Shown piece by piece: positions 28,201 through 35,354 of a stretch of 64,000 nucleotides of DNA. This DNA is from Herbaspirillum sp. RV1423 (GTDB taxonomy: Bacteria > Pseudomonadota > Gammaproteobacteria > Burkholderiales > Burkholderiaceae_D). Position numbers and translations under genes: made by a program. How positions within the stretch are numbered: the first letter of the stretch is position 1; every line of letters begins with the position of its first letter. Location: contig NZ_CBXX010000002.1 in NCBI RefSeq assembly GCF_000577615.1, forward strand, positions 62,001-126,000, written 5' to 3'. The notes under the pieces are model-generated. The model saw nothing but the letters and a program-made list of their open reading frames with translations. It was not told where the DNA came from and made no database searches.

Positions 28201-29040
28201 TCGCCCGAACAGTTGCTTGCCGCCTATCCATTGCATCTGACCGACCGCAGCGAGAATGTATCGCTCAACAACACCCATGCCCAGACCCTGTATGCCGAAT
28301 GGGGCGATGACACCGTCTATGCCGGCCGCGGCAATACCATTCTCTATGGCGGCGCCGGTAACGATTATCTGTCGGGAGGCGCCGGCAACGACCTCGTCCA
28401 CGGCGGCGACGGCAACGATACTTTATTGCATAGCCGCGGCAACAACCTGCTGATCGGCGGACGAGGCGACGATACCATGACGACCTCGGACGGCCGCGAC
28501 GTCATCGCCTTCAACCGCGGCGACGGTCGCGACAGCGTCAATCTGATCATGGGAGAGGACAAGACGCTGTCGCTGGGCGGTGGAATCCGCTATGCGGACT
28601 TGCAATTGAAGAAGTCGGGCCTGGATCTGTTGCTGTCGACCGGCAACAACGACCAGATCACCTTCAAGAATTGGTACGAGACTTGGTACCCGACCACGGC
28701 ATCGCACAATCTGTCGACCTTGCAAATGGTCATCGAAGGCAGCGCCGACTACAACGCCGCATCCGGCGACAAGATGCGCAACAAGAAGGTGGCGCAATTC
28801 GATTTCAATCAGGTGGTGCAACAGTTCGAGCAGGCGCGTCAGGCCGCGCCCGCGCTCAATAGCTGGAGCGTTGCAGACGCCTTGCTGAAGGCGCATCTGC
28901 AAGGCAGCGATACGGCCGCCATCGGCGGCGATCTGGCCTATGCCTATGCGAAAAACGGCAACTGGTCGGACACGGCTGCCCAGGCCTTGCTGGCGACGCC
29001 GGAATTCGGCCGGCAGCAGGCGCTTGCGACAGCGAAATAA
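22216..29040 (+). CDS. Giant RTX calcium-binding exoprotein, type I secreted
   Basis: 2274 residues, preceded by AAAGGA. An N-terminal region of unknown fold (1-380) is followed by Gly/Ala-rich hydrophobic helices (about 390-560, e.g. VGAAVAMLSLIPVYGQMIAG), recalling RTX cytolysin pore domains. Calcium-loop modules follow at about 736-850 (DLNGDG, DANADG, DANGNG) and 1227-1340, with cadherin/VCBS-like domains between. Glycine-aspartate nonapeptide repeats run from about 1417 in three clusters, ending with a hemolysin-related segment STGNNDQITFKNWY (about 2145) and a C-terminal secretion region without cleavable signal. Probably a toxin or surface adhesin exported by the adjacent ABC/HlyD pair. 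The first 1.2 kb is A+T-richer than the rest. Confidence 0.93.
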   Translation: MSDIKLSAAQMAKIDGFGKSKSYPAMYRYISDEIKAGRISGVSADQAYWFEQAGPINQGDVSSPASAFIRAATKHGLALNGQPANDAYIQKISNEIGEQVYVDIQRSNGIPPFSEQLRRDIGSALNTGHMTIGGWGGSFYYWREQYKDPNTGVTTTVGQAILGNPVERAKFIEVNKQAIAETVGKFGVGILTDPAFVSAVGGGFDTFFGPNASVSDAAIGLNMLSSASKEMVIKFGPDAARQLEKSILQQVPGLNLLYAPARGLSDSISNLFERPTPGGGIDTASQDLADSVNAKLDILLANKDTTDAIVYALPGGVNAHGEEQGAAGAVVLLKSGETLTINADGEIAYRFKNTDAAGEEIWTNQNFDGAKSTIKHGSETTTDSGAQNLSHALAVTASFLGLVQAIQSGKPLPIVGAGINTLAAIDPKNTVLSGASSAVSAVASLINLQKNIQKGDAVGSLVAGANLVSYSASAYASSLGYTATQQASALTQAAAAEKFGSASGAIGAVGEALPYINLVYSLTQGNYVGAAVAMLSLIPVYGQMIAGAYAVYSMVTGDDDLPSASGGYKWNADGSVGIDIRYTAGGGDRILVGRLSSYLDTLKAIMNQAQAQNPAAKLGLIANRLPGLHYDTGGAILTDIDPVTGKDRSITYDTEGRPRNAAVGSPEFFRTLNEQFIYSALGREAIAPQWEVDTARLQTQANDPQAGLTELQRAQRNNQLAAAPDKNASSQTWRPIMLDLNGDGVQVVGKSATNVYFDIDNSGFFKNTSWISKQDGFLVLDRNYNGFIDDSSELFSNGFVADAVKGLASMRWVDANADGHITVADPVFDQLRIWQDANGNGVVDTGETKTLKELGITALHYKLGSYDRNGQTWQMSSPDLQADAVGTRTHTVDGGIIVESSSGTVSMIVTRTEDLSNIKPGKDRISQGIEDIPLDILASDLLKNDIVGGSSGSALTMTGVSDAKHGTVSLQNGVVHFTPDRDYSGSDAGFSYSVSDGHGGTATTDVAITFKAINDAPVIVSDGHVKKFIYGYATFAPGDFSGDPANIVNIIPTGNYHPESATYPVYQPWRGSPQPTDYVETYWGKITATDVDSHSLSYGVSTGTALTGTPWNVGNAGSVLDVVGGVPWSTLNDLSTKNPMSYQTQYGRVVVGNDGTWAYLPQQYNTRPSREGMSNPPEGGPAILASNKADEDAFYITVKDEQGAIVSRMVTVRLPDWHAPRTFENPIVLDLDRNGITLQSAQNSNAYYDIKNDGWRYQMGWTTGGDGFLAFDANGDGKIAGRGELSFKDYLPGAQTDLEGLAAFDTNHDGKISAADAVWSKLRVWQDANGNGVSDDGEIMSLDKAGIKEISLTSDKKFSTSNGNVIHGMAQVTMTDGSAMQAADVAFQTTDRVVFTEPDGTQEVYTRKPFSEATDIKGSDADDTLVGTTGSNHIVGGKGNDFIFDDQGSDVIEGGDGDDVIHSGADDDVVVGGAGRDTVFAGNGNDMILGGDDADALFGDAGNDILFGGAGNDLLDGGIGNDVLSGDQGDDNLYGGSGADALFGGAGNDMLSGGDGNDQLQGDAGDDILDGGAGADAMTGGTGDDIYVVDDRGDTVIEKENEGVDTVRTSLDGYVLAANVENLTLTDVANAANEAAPVMGEIPIGTGSGFSPLMGYFAQRGTGNDLDNILVGNRTDNVLDGGKGADRMIGGVGNDTYIVDQAGDVVVEHADEGNDTVIAGIDYVLGANVENLILSDVAEEFPSVTGEIAIGIPSDFIPHITYFAERGTGNDLDNVLVGNRADNVLDGGKGADRMIGGAGDDTYIVDQSGDVAVEYADQGIDTVRSSVSYTLGHHLENLVLTGSGMQTGTGNNLDNTLIGSDDAYNMLYGGGGNDILRGGKGFDSLYGGDGNDILDGGAGMDRLIGGDGSDTYVFRTGSGDDMVEIYNNGYNTGTDDNQDIIQFADIASTGLKGLKRNDWDLIISYGRYDTVTIRSYFLADHLKPAQFSFADGVTWSPEQLLAAYPLHLTDRSENVSLNNTHAQTLYAEWGDDTVYAGRGNTILYGGAGNDYLSGGAGNDLVHGGDGNDTLLHSRGNNLLIGGRGDDTMTTSDGRDVIAFNRGDGRDSVNLIMGEDKTLSLGGGIRYADLQLKKSGLDLLLSTGNNDQITFKNWYETWYPTTASHNLSTLQMVIEGSADYNAASGDKMRNKKVAQFDFNQVVQQFEQARQAAPALNSWSVADALLKAHLQGSDTAAIGGDLAYAYAKNGNWSDTAAQALLATPEFGRQQALATAK
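24421..24760 (+). repeat. Calcium-loop module 1 inside RTX gene
   Basis: Encodes residues about 736-850: PIMLDLNGDGVQ, a FDIDNSGFF segment, DANADGHITVAD and LRIWQDANGNGVVDTGE. It is paralogous to the module at 25894-26230 in the same gene; the two flank a cadherin/VCBS-like insert. Confidence 0.8.
25894..26230 (+). repeat. Calcium-loop module 2 inside RTX gene
   Basis: Encodes residues about 1227-1340: PIVLDLDRNGITL, FDANGDGKIAGRGELS, FDTNHDGKISAADAVW and LRVWQDANGNGVSDDGE. The order of motifs repeats that of module 1, so the pair arose by duplication. Confidence 0.8.
27193..27720 (+). repeat. 106-codon tandem duplication inside RTX gene
   Basis: Copy 1 is 27193-27510 and copy 2 begins at 27511, a period of 318 bp. 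Both start RGTGNDLDN, run through VLDGGKGADRMIGG and DTYIVDQ; copy 1 ends in an insert containing GEIAIGIPSDFIPHITYFAE. A related insert, GEIPIGTGSGFSPLMGYFAQ, closes the half-copy just before 27193. Copy 2 returns to the canonical short loop (TGSGMQTGTGNNLDN). Confidence 0.75.
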
Positions 29041-29088
29041 ATCGATGGCAGCACGAGAATGGATACACGCGAAACGACAGGAAATGCA

Positions 29089-29625
29089 ATGACACCAACA
29101 CAAGCGAACGATGCAGACGGCAAGACGCAGCAGTCTGCCATAGAGGAGGCCGAGGCGGCCCTGGACAAACTGTCGATGCTGGGCCCGGTGGCCTGGCTGT
29201 ACGGACGTACCCAGGACCGGCGTTTCCTCTTCATGGCCGACCTGGATTGGGCGGTGATGCCGCCGGTGGTGCTCGACCAGTGCCGTCTCTTTATGCGGGG
29301 AAAGATGCCGTTTGCCTTCATGACCTGGGCGTTCGTCGGCGATGAAGTTCATGCGCGCCTCAGCCAGGGGCAGGGAAAACTGGCGCCGCATGAGTGGCGG
29401 TCGGGCGAACATGCCTGGCTGATCGATGTGGTTGCGCCCTTTGGCGGGGAGACGGAGATACTGGATGAACTGGCTCAGCTCAAATTCGCCGACCGTCCGT
29501 TGGTGAATTATCTGGCGTTCAGTCAGGCCACGCGGAAACTGGAGGTCAGAAGCCTGGTCCCCGGCCAGAAGATTGGCAGTACAGCCGAAACGGCAACCGT
29601 CCCGGCAACCACGCCCTTGCATTGA
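29089..29625 (+). CDS. HlyC-like toxin-activating lysine acyltransferase, catalytic His replaced
   Basis: 178 residues from the ATG at 29089, which has AGGA seven bases upstream (an in-frame ATG at 29059 would add ten). It matches the HlyC/RtxC family without gaps: LGPVAWLYGR (31-40), MPFAFMTWAFVGDEVHARL (73-91), EWRSGEHAWLIDVVAPFGG (102-120). The family moves a fatty acyl group from acyl carrier protein to lysines of the RTX protoxin. Catalytic Asp92 of HlyC aligns with Asp113, but catalytic His23 aligns with Arg44 (TQDRRF). It follows the RTX gene by 48 bp, the reverse of the classical C-A order. Activity is therefore doubtful or differently catalysed. Confidence 0.85.
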   Translation: MTPTQANDADGKTQQSAIEEAEAALDKLSMLGPVAWLYGRTQDRRFLFMADLDWAVMPPVVLDQCRLFMRGKMPFAFMTWAFVGDEVHARLSQGQGKLAPHEWRSGEHAWLIDVVAPFGGETEILDELAQLKFADRPLVNYLAFSQATRKLEVRSLVPGQKIGSTAETATVPATTPLH

Positions 29626-29640
29626 ATGCTTTTGAAGGGA

Positions 29641-29676
29641 TCGATGGGGTATATTTAAAACTTATACCACCATCGA
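29641..29676 (+). terminator. Stem-loop after the RTX operon
   Basis: TCGATGGGGTAT (29641-29652) pairs, with one bulge, to ATACCACCATCGA (29664-29676) around an A+T-rich loop. It lies 15 bp after the acyltransferase stop and no U-run follows, so it is a possible, imperfect terminator. The rest of the 221-bp gap up to the next gene shows nothing else recognised. Confidence 0.4.
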
Positions 29677-29846
29677 CAATCGGTATTTCCTTGGTCTTCT
29701 CTTAAAAGAATAGACTTCAGTCACAGCAGTTTCGGTGAACGGATTGTTGTGAAGACCGCTACCACGGTCGTTTTGTCTGGCAGTGACGCATCGTACCCGA
29801 TGCAGTAATGGCAGGCGATATCTGAATAATCATTTTGGAGACGTAC

Positions 29847-32800
29847 ATGGAATACCGTTCGGCAGCCGAGCCTGCTGAATTGTCAGCCCCTGACCGGTCG
29901 GGGCGGGCAGTGCAGCCGGCAGCAACCTCTGCAGCAAGTTCCGTCTCGATTTCAGCACCGCTCGCGGCGGTCAGTCTCGACGACAAATACACCGCGACTT
30001 CGGGTTCGATCTTCCTGTCCGGCATCCAGGCGCTGGTGCGTTTGCCGCTGCTGCAATACCTGCGCGACCGGAAAGCAGGACTCAACACGGCAGGCTTCAT
30101 TTCCGGCTATCGCGGTTCGCCGCTGGGCGGGCTCGACGAAGCCTTGTGGAGGGCGCAGCCGCATCTCGACGCGCACAAGATCAAATTCCAGCCCGGCACC
30201 AATGAAGACATGGCGGCCACTGCCGTATGGGGCACGCAGCAGGTTGACCTGATCGGCCCGGCCAAGGTCGACGGCGTGTTCGCCATGTGGTACGGCAAGG
30301 GGCCGGGCGTGGACCGCTGCGGCGACGTGCTCAAGCACATGAACCACGCCGGCACGTCGGCCAGGGGCGGCGTGCTGCTGGTGGCGGGCGACGATCACGG
30401 CGCGTATTCGTCGACGCTGCCGCATCAATCCGATCACATCTTTTCGGCATCGATGATTCCGATGCTGTATCCCTGCAATGTGCAGGAATACCTCGACCTC
30501 GGCCTGCATGGCTGGGCGATGTCGCGTTTCTCCGGCTGCACGGTGGGCTTCAAGGCGCTGGCCGATACGGTCGAGTCGAGCGCGTCGGTGGATGCCGATC
30601 CTTTCCGCATCGACATCAAATACCCGGTCGATTTCGTCATGCCCGAAGGCGGCCTCAACGCTCGTTTATCGACCGACACGCTGGGCGTGCAGGCGCGCAA
30701 GCAGGAAGCGCTGATGCAGGATTACAAGATTTACGCCGCGCTGGCTTACGCGCGCGCCAACAAGCTCAATCGCGTGATGATCGACAGCCCCAAGGCGCGG
30801 CTGGGCATCATCGCCTCGGGCAAGTCTTATCTGGACGTGCTGGAGGCGCTGAGCGAACTGGGCATTGACGAGGCATTCGCCGCCGACATCGGCCTGCGCC
30901 TGTTCAAGGTATCGATGCCGTGGCCGCTGGAGCCGGAAGGCGTGCGCGAATTCGCGCAGGGCCTCGACGAAATCCTGGTGGTCGAAGAAAAGCGCCAGAT
31001 GGTCGAATACCAGCTCAAGGAACAACTCTACAACTGGCGCGACGACGTGCGGCCGCGCGTGATCGGCAAGTTCGATGAAAAGGGCGAATGGGTGGCGCCG
31101 CGCGGCGAGTGGCTGCTGACCTCCAAGGCGGATTTCTCGGTGGCGCAGATTGCGCGCGTGATCGCGGCGCGCATTGCGCGTTTCCACACCAGCGACCTGA
31201 TCAAGGCGCGGCTGGCTTTCCTCGACGCCAAGGATGCGGTACTGAACAAGGCGGTGAGCACGCCGCCGCGTCCGGCGTATTACTGTTCGGGTTGTCCGCA
31301 CAACACCTCGACCAAGGTGCCGGAAGGCAGCTTTGCGCTGGCAGGGATCGGCTGTCACGTGATGGCCACGGCGATCTATCCGGAATTCAACAAGCTGACC
31401 ACGCATATGGGCGGCGAGGGCGGTCCGTGGATCGGGCAGGCGCCGTTTTCTCTGGTGCCGCACGTGTTCGCCAACCTCGGCGACGGTACGTATTTCCACT
31501 CGGGTTATCTGGCGATTCGCGCTGCCGTGGCGGCCAACGTCAACATGACCTACAAGATCCTCTACAACGATGCGGTGGCGATGACCGGCGGCCAGCCGGT
31601 TGACGGCACGACTTCCGTGCCGATGATCGCGCAGCAGATGGCCGCCGAAGGCATCAAGCGCATCGCGCTGGTGAGCGAAGACATCAGCCGCTACGCCGAC
31701 CGCTCCAACCTGCCGGCACTGGCAACCGTCCATGACCGCAAGGACATGGACGCGGTGCAGCGTGAGTTGCGCGAGTTGCCCGGCGTGACCGTGATCATCT
31801 ACGACCAGACCTGTGCCGCCGAGAAACGCCGTCGCCGCAAGAAAGGCGACTATCCCGATCCCGACCGGCGCCTGTTCATCAACGAGGCGGTGTGCGAAGG
31901 CTGCGGCGACTGCGGCGTGCAATCCAACTGCACGTCGATTTTGCCGTTGGAGACCGAGTTCGGCCGCAAGCGCGCCATCGATCAATCCTCGTGCAACAAG
32001 GACTATTCCTGCGTCAAAGGCTTTTGCCCGAGCTTCGTCACCGTCAGCGGCGGCAAGCTGAAGAAGTCCAAGACCGGCGTCATCAAGAAGGACAGCGCCG
32101 ACGATTTCGGCGTGCTGCCGGAACCGGCAATACCATCCTGCGACACGCCGTTCAACATCCTCATCAACGGCATCGGCGGCACCGGCGTCATCACCATCGG
32201 CGCGCTGATGGGCATGGCCGCGCATCTGGAAGGCAAAGGCGCATCGGTGCTGGACATGACCGGCATGTCGCAAAAGAACGGTTCGGTCACCTCGCATGTG
32301 CGCATCGCGCGCACGCCGCAGGCGATCCGCGCCCAGCGCATCGCCACCGGCGAGGCCGACCTGATCCTCGGTTGCGACATGCTGACCGCCGGTTCGCACG
32401 ACGCGATTTCCAAGATGCGTCCGGGCCGCACGCGCGCTGTGGTCAATGTGCATCAGCAACCGCCGGGACAGTTTGCGAAAAATCCCGACTGGCAGTTTCC
32501 CTTCGAGGAGGTCAAGGCGCTGATCCTGGAATCGGTCGACCGGCAAGCCGATTTCATCGACGCCACGCGTCTGGCGACGGCCTTGATGGGCGACTCGATC
32601 GCGACCAATCTGTTCATGCTCGGCTACGCGTATCAGCGCGGCGAATTGCCGCTGAGCGAAGCCGCCTTGCTGCGCGCCATCGAGATGAACGGCGTCGCCG
32701 TCGAATCCAACAAGACCAGTTTCCTGTGGGGCCGCCGCGCCGCCGTCGATCCGGCGCGCGTTGAGCGCATCGCCGTGCCGGCGCAACCGGTGGTGGTCCG

Positions 32801-33464
32801 CATGCCGGAAACGCTGGACAAGCTGATCAAGCGTCGCGTGGCTTTCCTGACCGACTATCAGGATGCGGCCTATGCACAATCCTTCGCACGTTTCGTCGAA
32901 CTGGTGCGCCAGAAGGAAGCGGCATTGAATCTCGGCGACAAGCTCAGTATGGCGGTGGCGCGCAATCTGTCCAAACTGATGGCTTACAAGGATGAGTATG
33001 AAGTCGCACGCCTGTATGCCGACGGACGTTTCATGGAGCAGCTCAGGCAGCAATTTGAAGGCGACTTCACGCTGAGCTTCAACCTGGCGCCGCCGCTATT
33101 TTCGAAAAAGGATGCGCAAGGCCGTCCGGTCAAGGCGAATTACGGTGCGTGGATGATGCCGGCGTTCAGGTTGCTGGCGAAACTCAAGGGCTTGCGCGGC
33201 GGCAGCTTCGACATTTTCGGTTACACCGAAGAGCGCAAAGCGGAGCGCCGCCTGATCGCCGAATATCTCGAGGCGGTGGGCTTGCTGTTGAATGAGCTGA
33301 GTGCGGACAAGCTGGCGCTGGCTATCGAGATCGCGCAGTTGCCGGAGCAGATCCGCGGCTATGGCCACGTCAAGGACAAGGCGCTGGCGCAAGCGCGCAT
33401 CAAGCAGCAGGATTTGCTGGCGCGTTATCGGAAACCGCTTCCTGTCCCGTTGGAAGCGGCATAG
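29847..33464 (+). CDS. Indolepyruvate:ferredoxin oxidoreductase family protein (fused alpha-beta)
   Basis: 1205 residues from the ATG at 29847 (GGAG upstream). Oxidatively decarboxylates aromatic or related 2-oxo acids to acyl-CoA with thiamine diphosphate and ferredoxin. The alpha-type part (about 45-720) holds the TPP domains and HNTSTKVPEGS; a ferredoxin-like segment at 683-695 has CEGCGDCGVQSNC and is followed by further cysteines in SCNKDYSCVKGFC. The gamma-type part begins at NILINGIGGTGVITIGALMG (about 769). Archaeal enzymes split these into IorA/IorB; long fusions are usual in proteobacteria. The first 40 residues (Ala/Ser/Pro-rich) are an unusual extension. The gene appears to stand alone. 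Confidence 0.93.
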   Translation: MEYRSAAEPAELSAPDRSGRAVQPAATSAASSVSISAPLAAVSLDDKYTATSGSIFLSGIQALVRLPLLQYLRDRKAGLNTAGFISGYRGSPLGGLDEALWRAQPHLDAHKIKFQPGTNEDMAATAVWGTQQVDLIGPAKVDGVFAMWYGKGPGVDRCGDVLKHMNHAGTSARGGVLLVAGDDHGAYSSTLPHQSDHIFSASMIPMLYPCNVQEYLDLGLHGWAMSRFSGCTVGFKALADTVESSASVDADPFRIDIKYPVDFVMPEGGLNARLSTDTLGVQARKQEALMQDYKIYAALAYARANKLNRVMIDSPKARLGIIASGKSYLDVLEALSELGIDEAFAADIGLRLFKVSMPWPLEPEGVREFAQGLDEILVVEEKRQMVEYQLKEQLYNWRDDVRPRVIGKFDEKGEWVAPRGEWLLTSKADFSVAQIARVIAARIARFHTSDLIKARLAFLDAKDAVLNKAVSTPPRPAYYCSGCPHNTSTKVPEGSFALAGIGCHVMATAIYPEFNKLTTHMGGEGGPWIGQAPFSLVPHVFANLGDGTYFHSGYLAIRAAVAANVNMTYKILYNDAVAMTGGQPVDGTTSVPMIAQQMAAEGIKRIALVSEDISRYADRSNLPALATVHDRKDMDAVQRELRELPGVTVIIYDQTCAAEKRRRRKKGDYPDPDRRLFINEAVCEGCGDCGVQSNCTSILPLETEFGRKRAIDQSSCNKDYSCVKGFCPSFVTVSGGKLKKSKTGVIKKDSADDFGVLPEPAIPSCDTPFNILINGIGGTGVITIGALMGMAAHLEGKGASVLDMTGMSQKNGSVTSHVRIARTPQAIRAQRIATGEADLILGCDMLTAGSHDAISKMRPGRTRAVVNVHQQPPGQFAKNPDWQFPFEEVKALILESVDRQADFIDATRLATALMGDSIATNLFMLGYAYQRGELPLSEAALLRAIEMNGVAVESNKTSFLWGRRAAVDPARVERIAVPAQPVVVRMPETLDKLIKRRVAFLTDYQDAAYAQSFARFVELVRQKEAALNLGDKLSMAVARNLSKLMAYKDEYEVARLYADGRFMEQLRQQFEGDFTLSFNLAPPLFSKKDAQGRPVKANYGAWMMPAFRLLAKLKGLRGGSFDIFGYTEERKAERRLIAEYLEAVGLLLNELSADKLALAIEIAQLPEQIRGYGHVKDKALAQARIKQQDLLARYRKPLPVPLEAA

Positions 33465-33556
33465 ACAGAAGTTTTTCATTGGGAAACATGGGCGTCAATT
33501 GTTGTGCTATCGACAATTGTCTTGTCAATCAAGTCCCAATCCCAATGGAGAAATGC

Positions 33557-34075
33557 ATGTCCATACGTCCGATAAAAATGATCCTGTGCCTGTCGCTCGC
33601 CGCATTTGCGTTTCTGGTGACGGTGAATAATGTCACCGATTACCAGTCCAATTACGCCTTCGTGCGGCACGTCCTGTCGATGGACACGACGTTTCCCGGC
33701 AATGCTTTGATGTATCGCGCCATCACGGAAGAAGCACTGTGGCATGCCGCTTACTGGCTGATCATTGCGGGCGAGGCGGCGACATGCCTGGCGTTGCTGG
33801 CGGGGACGCTGCAATTGTGGAAACGGCGCCATGCCAGCGGCGCCGTCTTCAACGCCGGCAAGCGGTGCGTATTGGTCGGCTGCACGATCGGTTTTGTCGT
33901 CTGGTTTGTCGGTTTCCTGGTGATCGGCGGCGAGTGGTTCGTCATGTGGCAGTCGCCGACATGGAAGGGACAAGATGCGGCCTTCCGTTTTTGCATGACA
34001 ATCATCGGCGTCATGATTTTCGTGAACCAGCCGGATATCGACACGATTGAGGCGCCGGCGGAAACGATGGGTTAA
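33557..34075 (+). CDS. DUF2165 family integral membrane protein
   Basis: 172 residues from the ATG at 33557, preceded by GGAGA six bases away (an in-frame ATG 12 bases earlier is possible). Four hydrophobic helices (about 8-25, 62-82, 103-125, 140-157) and the pattern NNVTDYQSNYAFVRHVLSMDT (within 24-45) plus GGEWFVMWQSPTWKGQ match the DUF2165 family of small inner-membrane proteins. Function is unknown. It has no obvious operon partner: 92 bp after the oxidoreductase and 118 bp before the acyl-CoA dehydrogenase. Confidence 0.82.
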   Translation: MSIRPIKMILCLSLAAFAFLVTVNNVTDYQSNYAFVRHVLSMDTTFPGNALMYRAITEEALWHAAYWLIIAGEAATCLALLAGTLQLWKRRHASGAVFNAGKRCVLVGCTIGFVVWFVGFLVIGGEWFVMWQSPTWKGQDAAFRFCMTIIGVMIFVNQPDIDTIEAPAETMG

Positions 34076-34193
34076 TGTCGCGCCGATGACAGCCGGCTTC
34101 TGCTTTTTGCGTTAGGCTGCAATTGGACAGTGATTCGGCTGTAATGCCTGTACAGGCACAATAAAATATATCAATAGACTGAGGAGACCCTCC

Positions 34194-35354
34194 ATGGATT
34201 TTGAACTGAACGAAGACCAACTGGCCTTCCAGAGCAGCGCGCGCGACTTCGCCGCCGGCGAGATGGCGCCGCATGCGGCCAGGTGGGACGAAGAAGCGTA
34301 TTTCCCTGTCGACGTCATCGCCAAGGCCGGCGAGCTCGGATTCTGCGGCCTGTACACGCCGGAAGAGGCGGGCGGCCTCGGCTTGTCGCGCCTCGACGCG
34401 ACCGTGGTGTTCGAAGAGCTGGCGCACGCCTGCCCGTCGACGGCGGCTTTCCTCACCATCCATAACATGGTCAGTTGGATGATCGCATCCTGGGCGACTC
34501 CTGAAGTCAAGGCAAGCTGGTGCGAAGCGCTCGCCGCCGGCAAGAAGATCGGCTCTTATTGCCTGACCGAACCCGGTTCGGGCTCCGATGCCGCCTCGCT
34601 CAAGACTACCGCCAAGCTGGTCGACGGCCATTACGTCATCAACGGTTCCAAGGCCTTTATCTCGGGTGCGGGCGCCACCGACGTGCTGGTGCTGATGGCG
34701 CGCACCGGCGGCGAGGGGGCCAAAGGCGTGTCGGCCATCGTGGTGCCGGCCGATACGCCCGGCATCGGTTACGGCAAGAAGGAAGTCAAGATGGGCTGGA
34801 ACAGCCAGCCCACGCGCACCATCAGCTTCGACAACGTCAAGGTGCCGGCCAGTCATTTGCTCGGGCAGGAAGGCGAAGGCTTCAAGTTCGCCATGAAGGG
34901 ACTGGACGGCGGCCGCATCAACATCGCCACCTGTTCGGTCGGTGCGGCGCAGGCGGCGCTCGACGCCGCGCACGCCTACATGAAGGAGCGCAAGCAGTTC
35001 GGCCGTCCGATTGCGGACTTCCAGGCGCTGCAATTCAAGCTGGCCGACATGCAGACCGAACTGGTCGCTTCGCGCCAGATGGTGCGCCTGGCCGCCGTCA
35101 AACTCGACGCCGGATCGCCCAACGCCACGACTTACTGCGCGATGGCGAAGCGCTTCGCCACCGATCTCGGTTTCAAGATCTGCAACGAGGCGCTGCAGAT
35201 CCACGGCGGTTACGGTTACATCCGCGAATATCCGCTGGAACGCTATTTCCGCGACGTGCGCGTGCATCAGATCCTGGAAGGCACCAACGAAATCATGCGC
35301 GTGATCATCGCGCGCCATCTGCTCAACAACGAATCCAACGAGGACATCCGATGA
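34194..35354 (+). CDS. Acyl-CoA dehydrogenase (isobutyryl/short-chain type)
   Basis: 386 residues, FAD enzyme that introduces the alpha-beta double bond into a short or branched acyl-CoA. N-terminal helical domain starts MDFELNEDQLAFQSSARDF; the middle domain has YCLTEPGSGSDAASLKT and FISGAGATDVL; the C-terminal domain has RKQFGRPIADFQALQFKLAD and QIHGGYGYIREYPLER. Catalytic Glu362 lies in QILEGTNEIMR, the position used by short-chain members. The next gene, an enoyl-CoA hydratase, starts inside its stop codon (ATGA), so both act in sequence, probably in branched-chain amino acid (valine) or short fatty acid breakdown. Confidence 0.93.
   Translation: MDFELNEDQLAFQSSARDFAAGEMAPHAARWDEEAYFPVDVIAKAGELGFCGLYTPEEAGGLGLSRLDATVVFEELAHACPSTAAFLTIHNMVSWMIASWATPEVKASWCEALAAGKKIGSYCLTEPGSGSDAASLKTTAKLVDGHYVINGSKAFISGAGATDVLVLMARTGGEGAKGVSAIVVPADTPGIGYGKKEVKMGWNSQPTRTISFDNVKVPASHLLGQEGEGFKFAMKGLDGGRINIATCSVGAAQAALDAAHAYMKERKQFGRPIADFQALQFKLADMQTELVASRQMVRLAAVKLDAGSPNATTYCAMAKRFATDLGFKICNEALQIHGGYGYIREYPLERYFRDVRVHQILEGTNEIMRVIIARHLLNNESNEDIR

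Noticed and set aside
26704..28401. 565-codon minus-strand open frame
   Set aside because: Antisense to the RTX repeats; its Val/Ala-rich repetition mirrors the sense repeats.
26460..28500. Short regular repeats that might suggest a CRISPR array
   Set aside because: They are nonapeptide-coding RTX repeats in one long reading frame without spacers.
30666..33053. 795-codon minus-strand open frame
   Set aside because: Antisense shadow of the indolepyruvate oxidoreductase.
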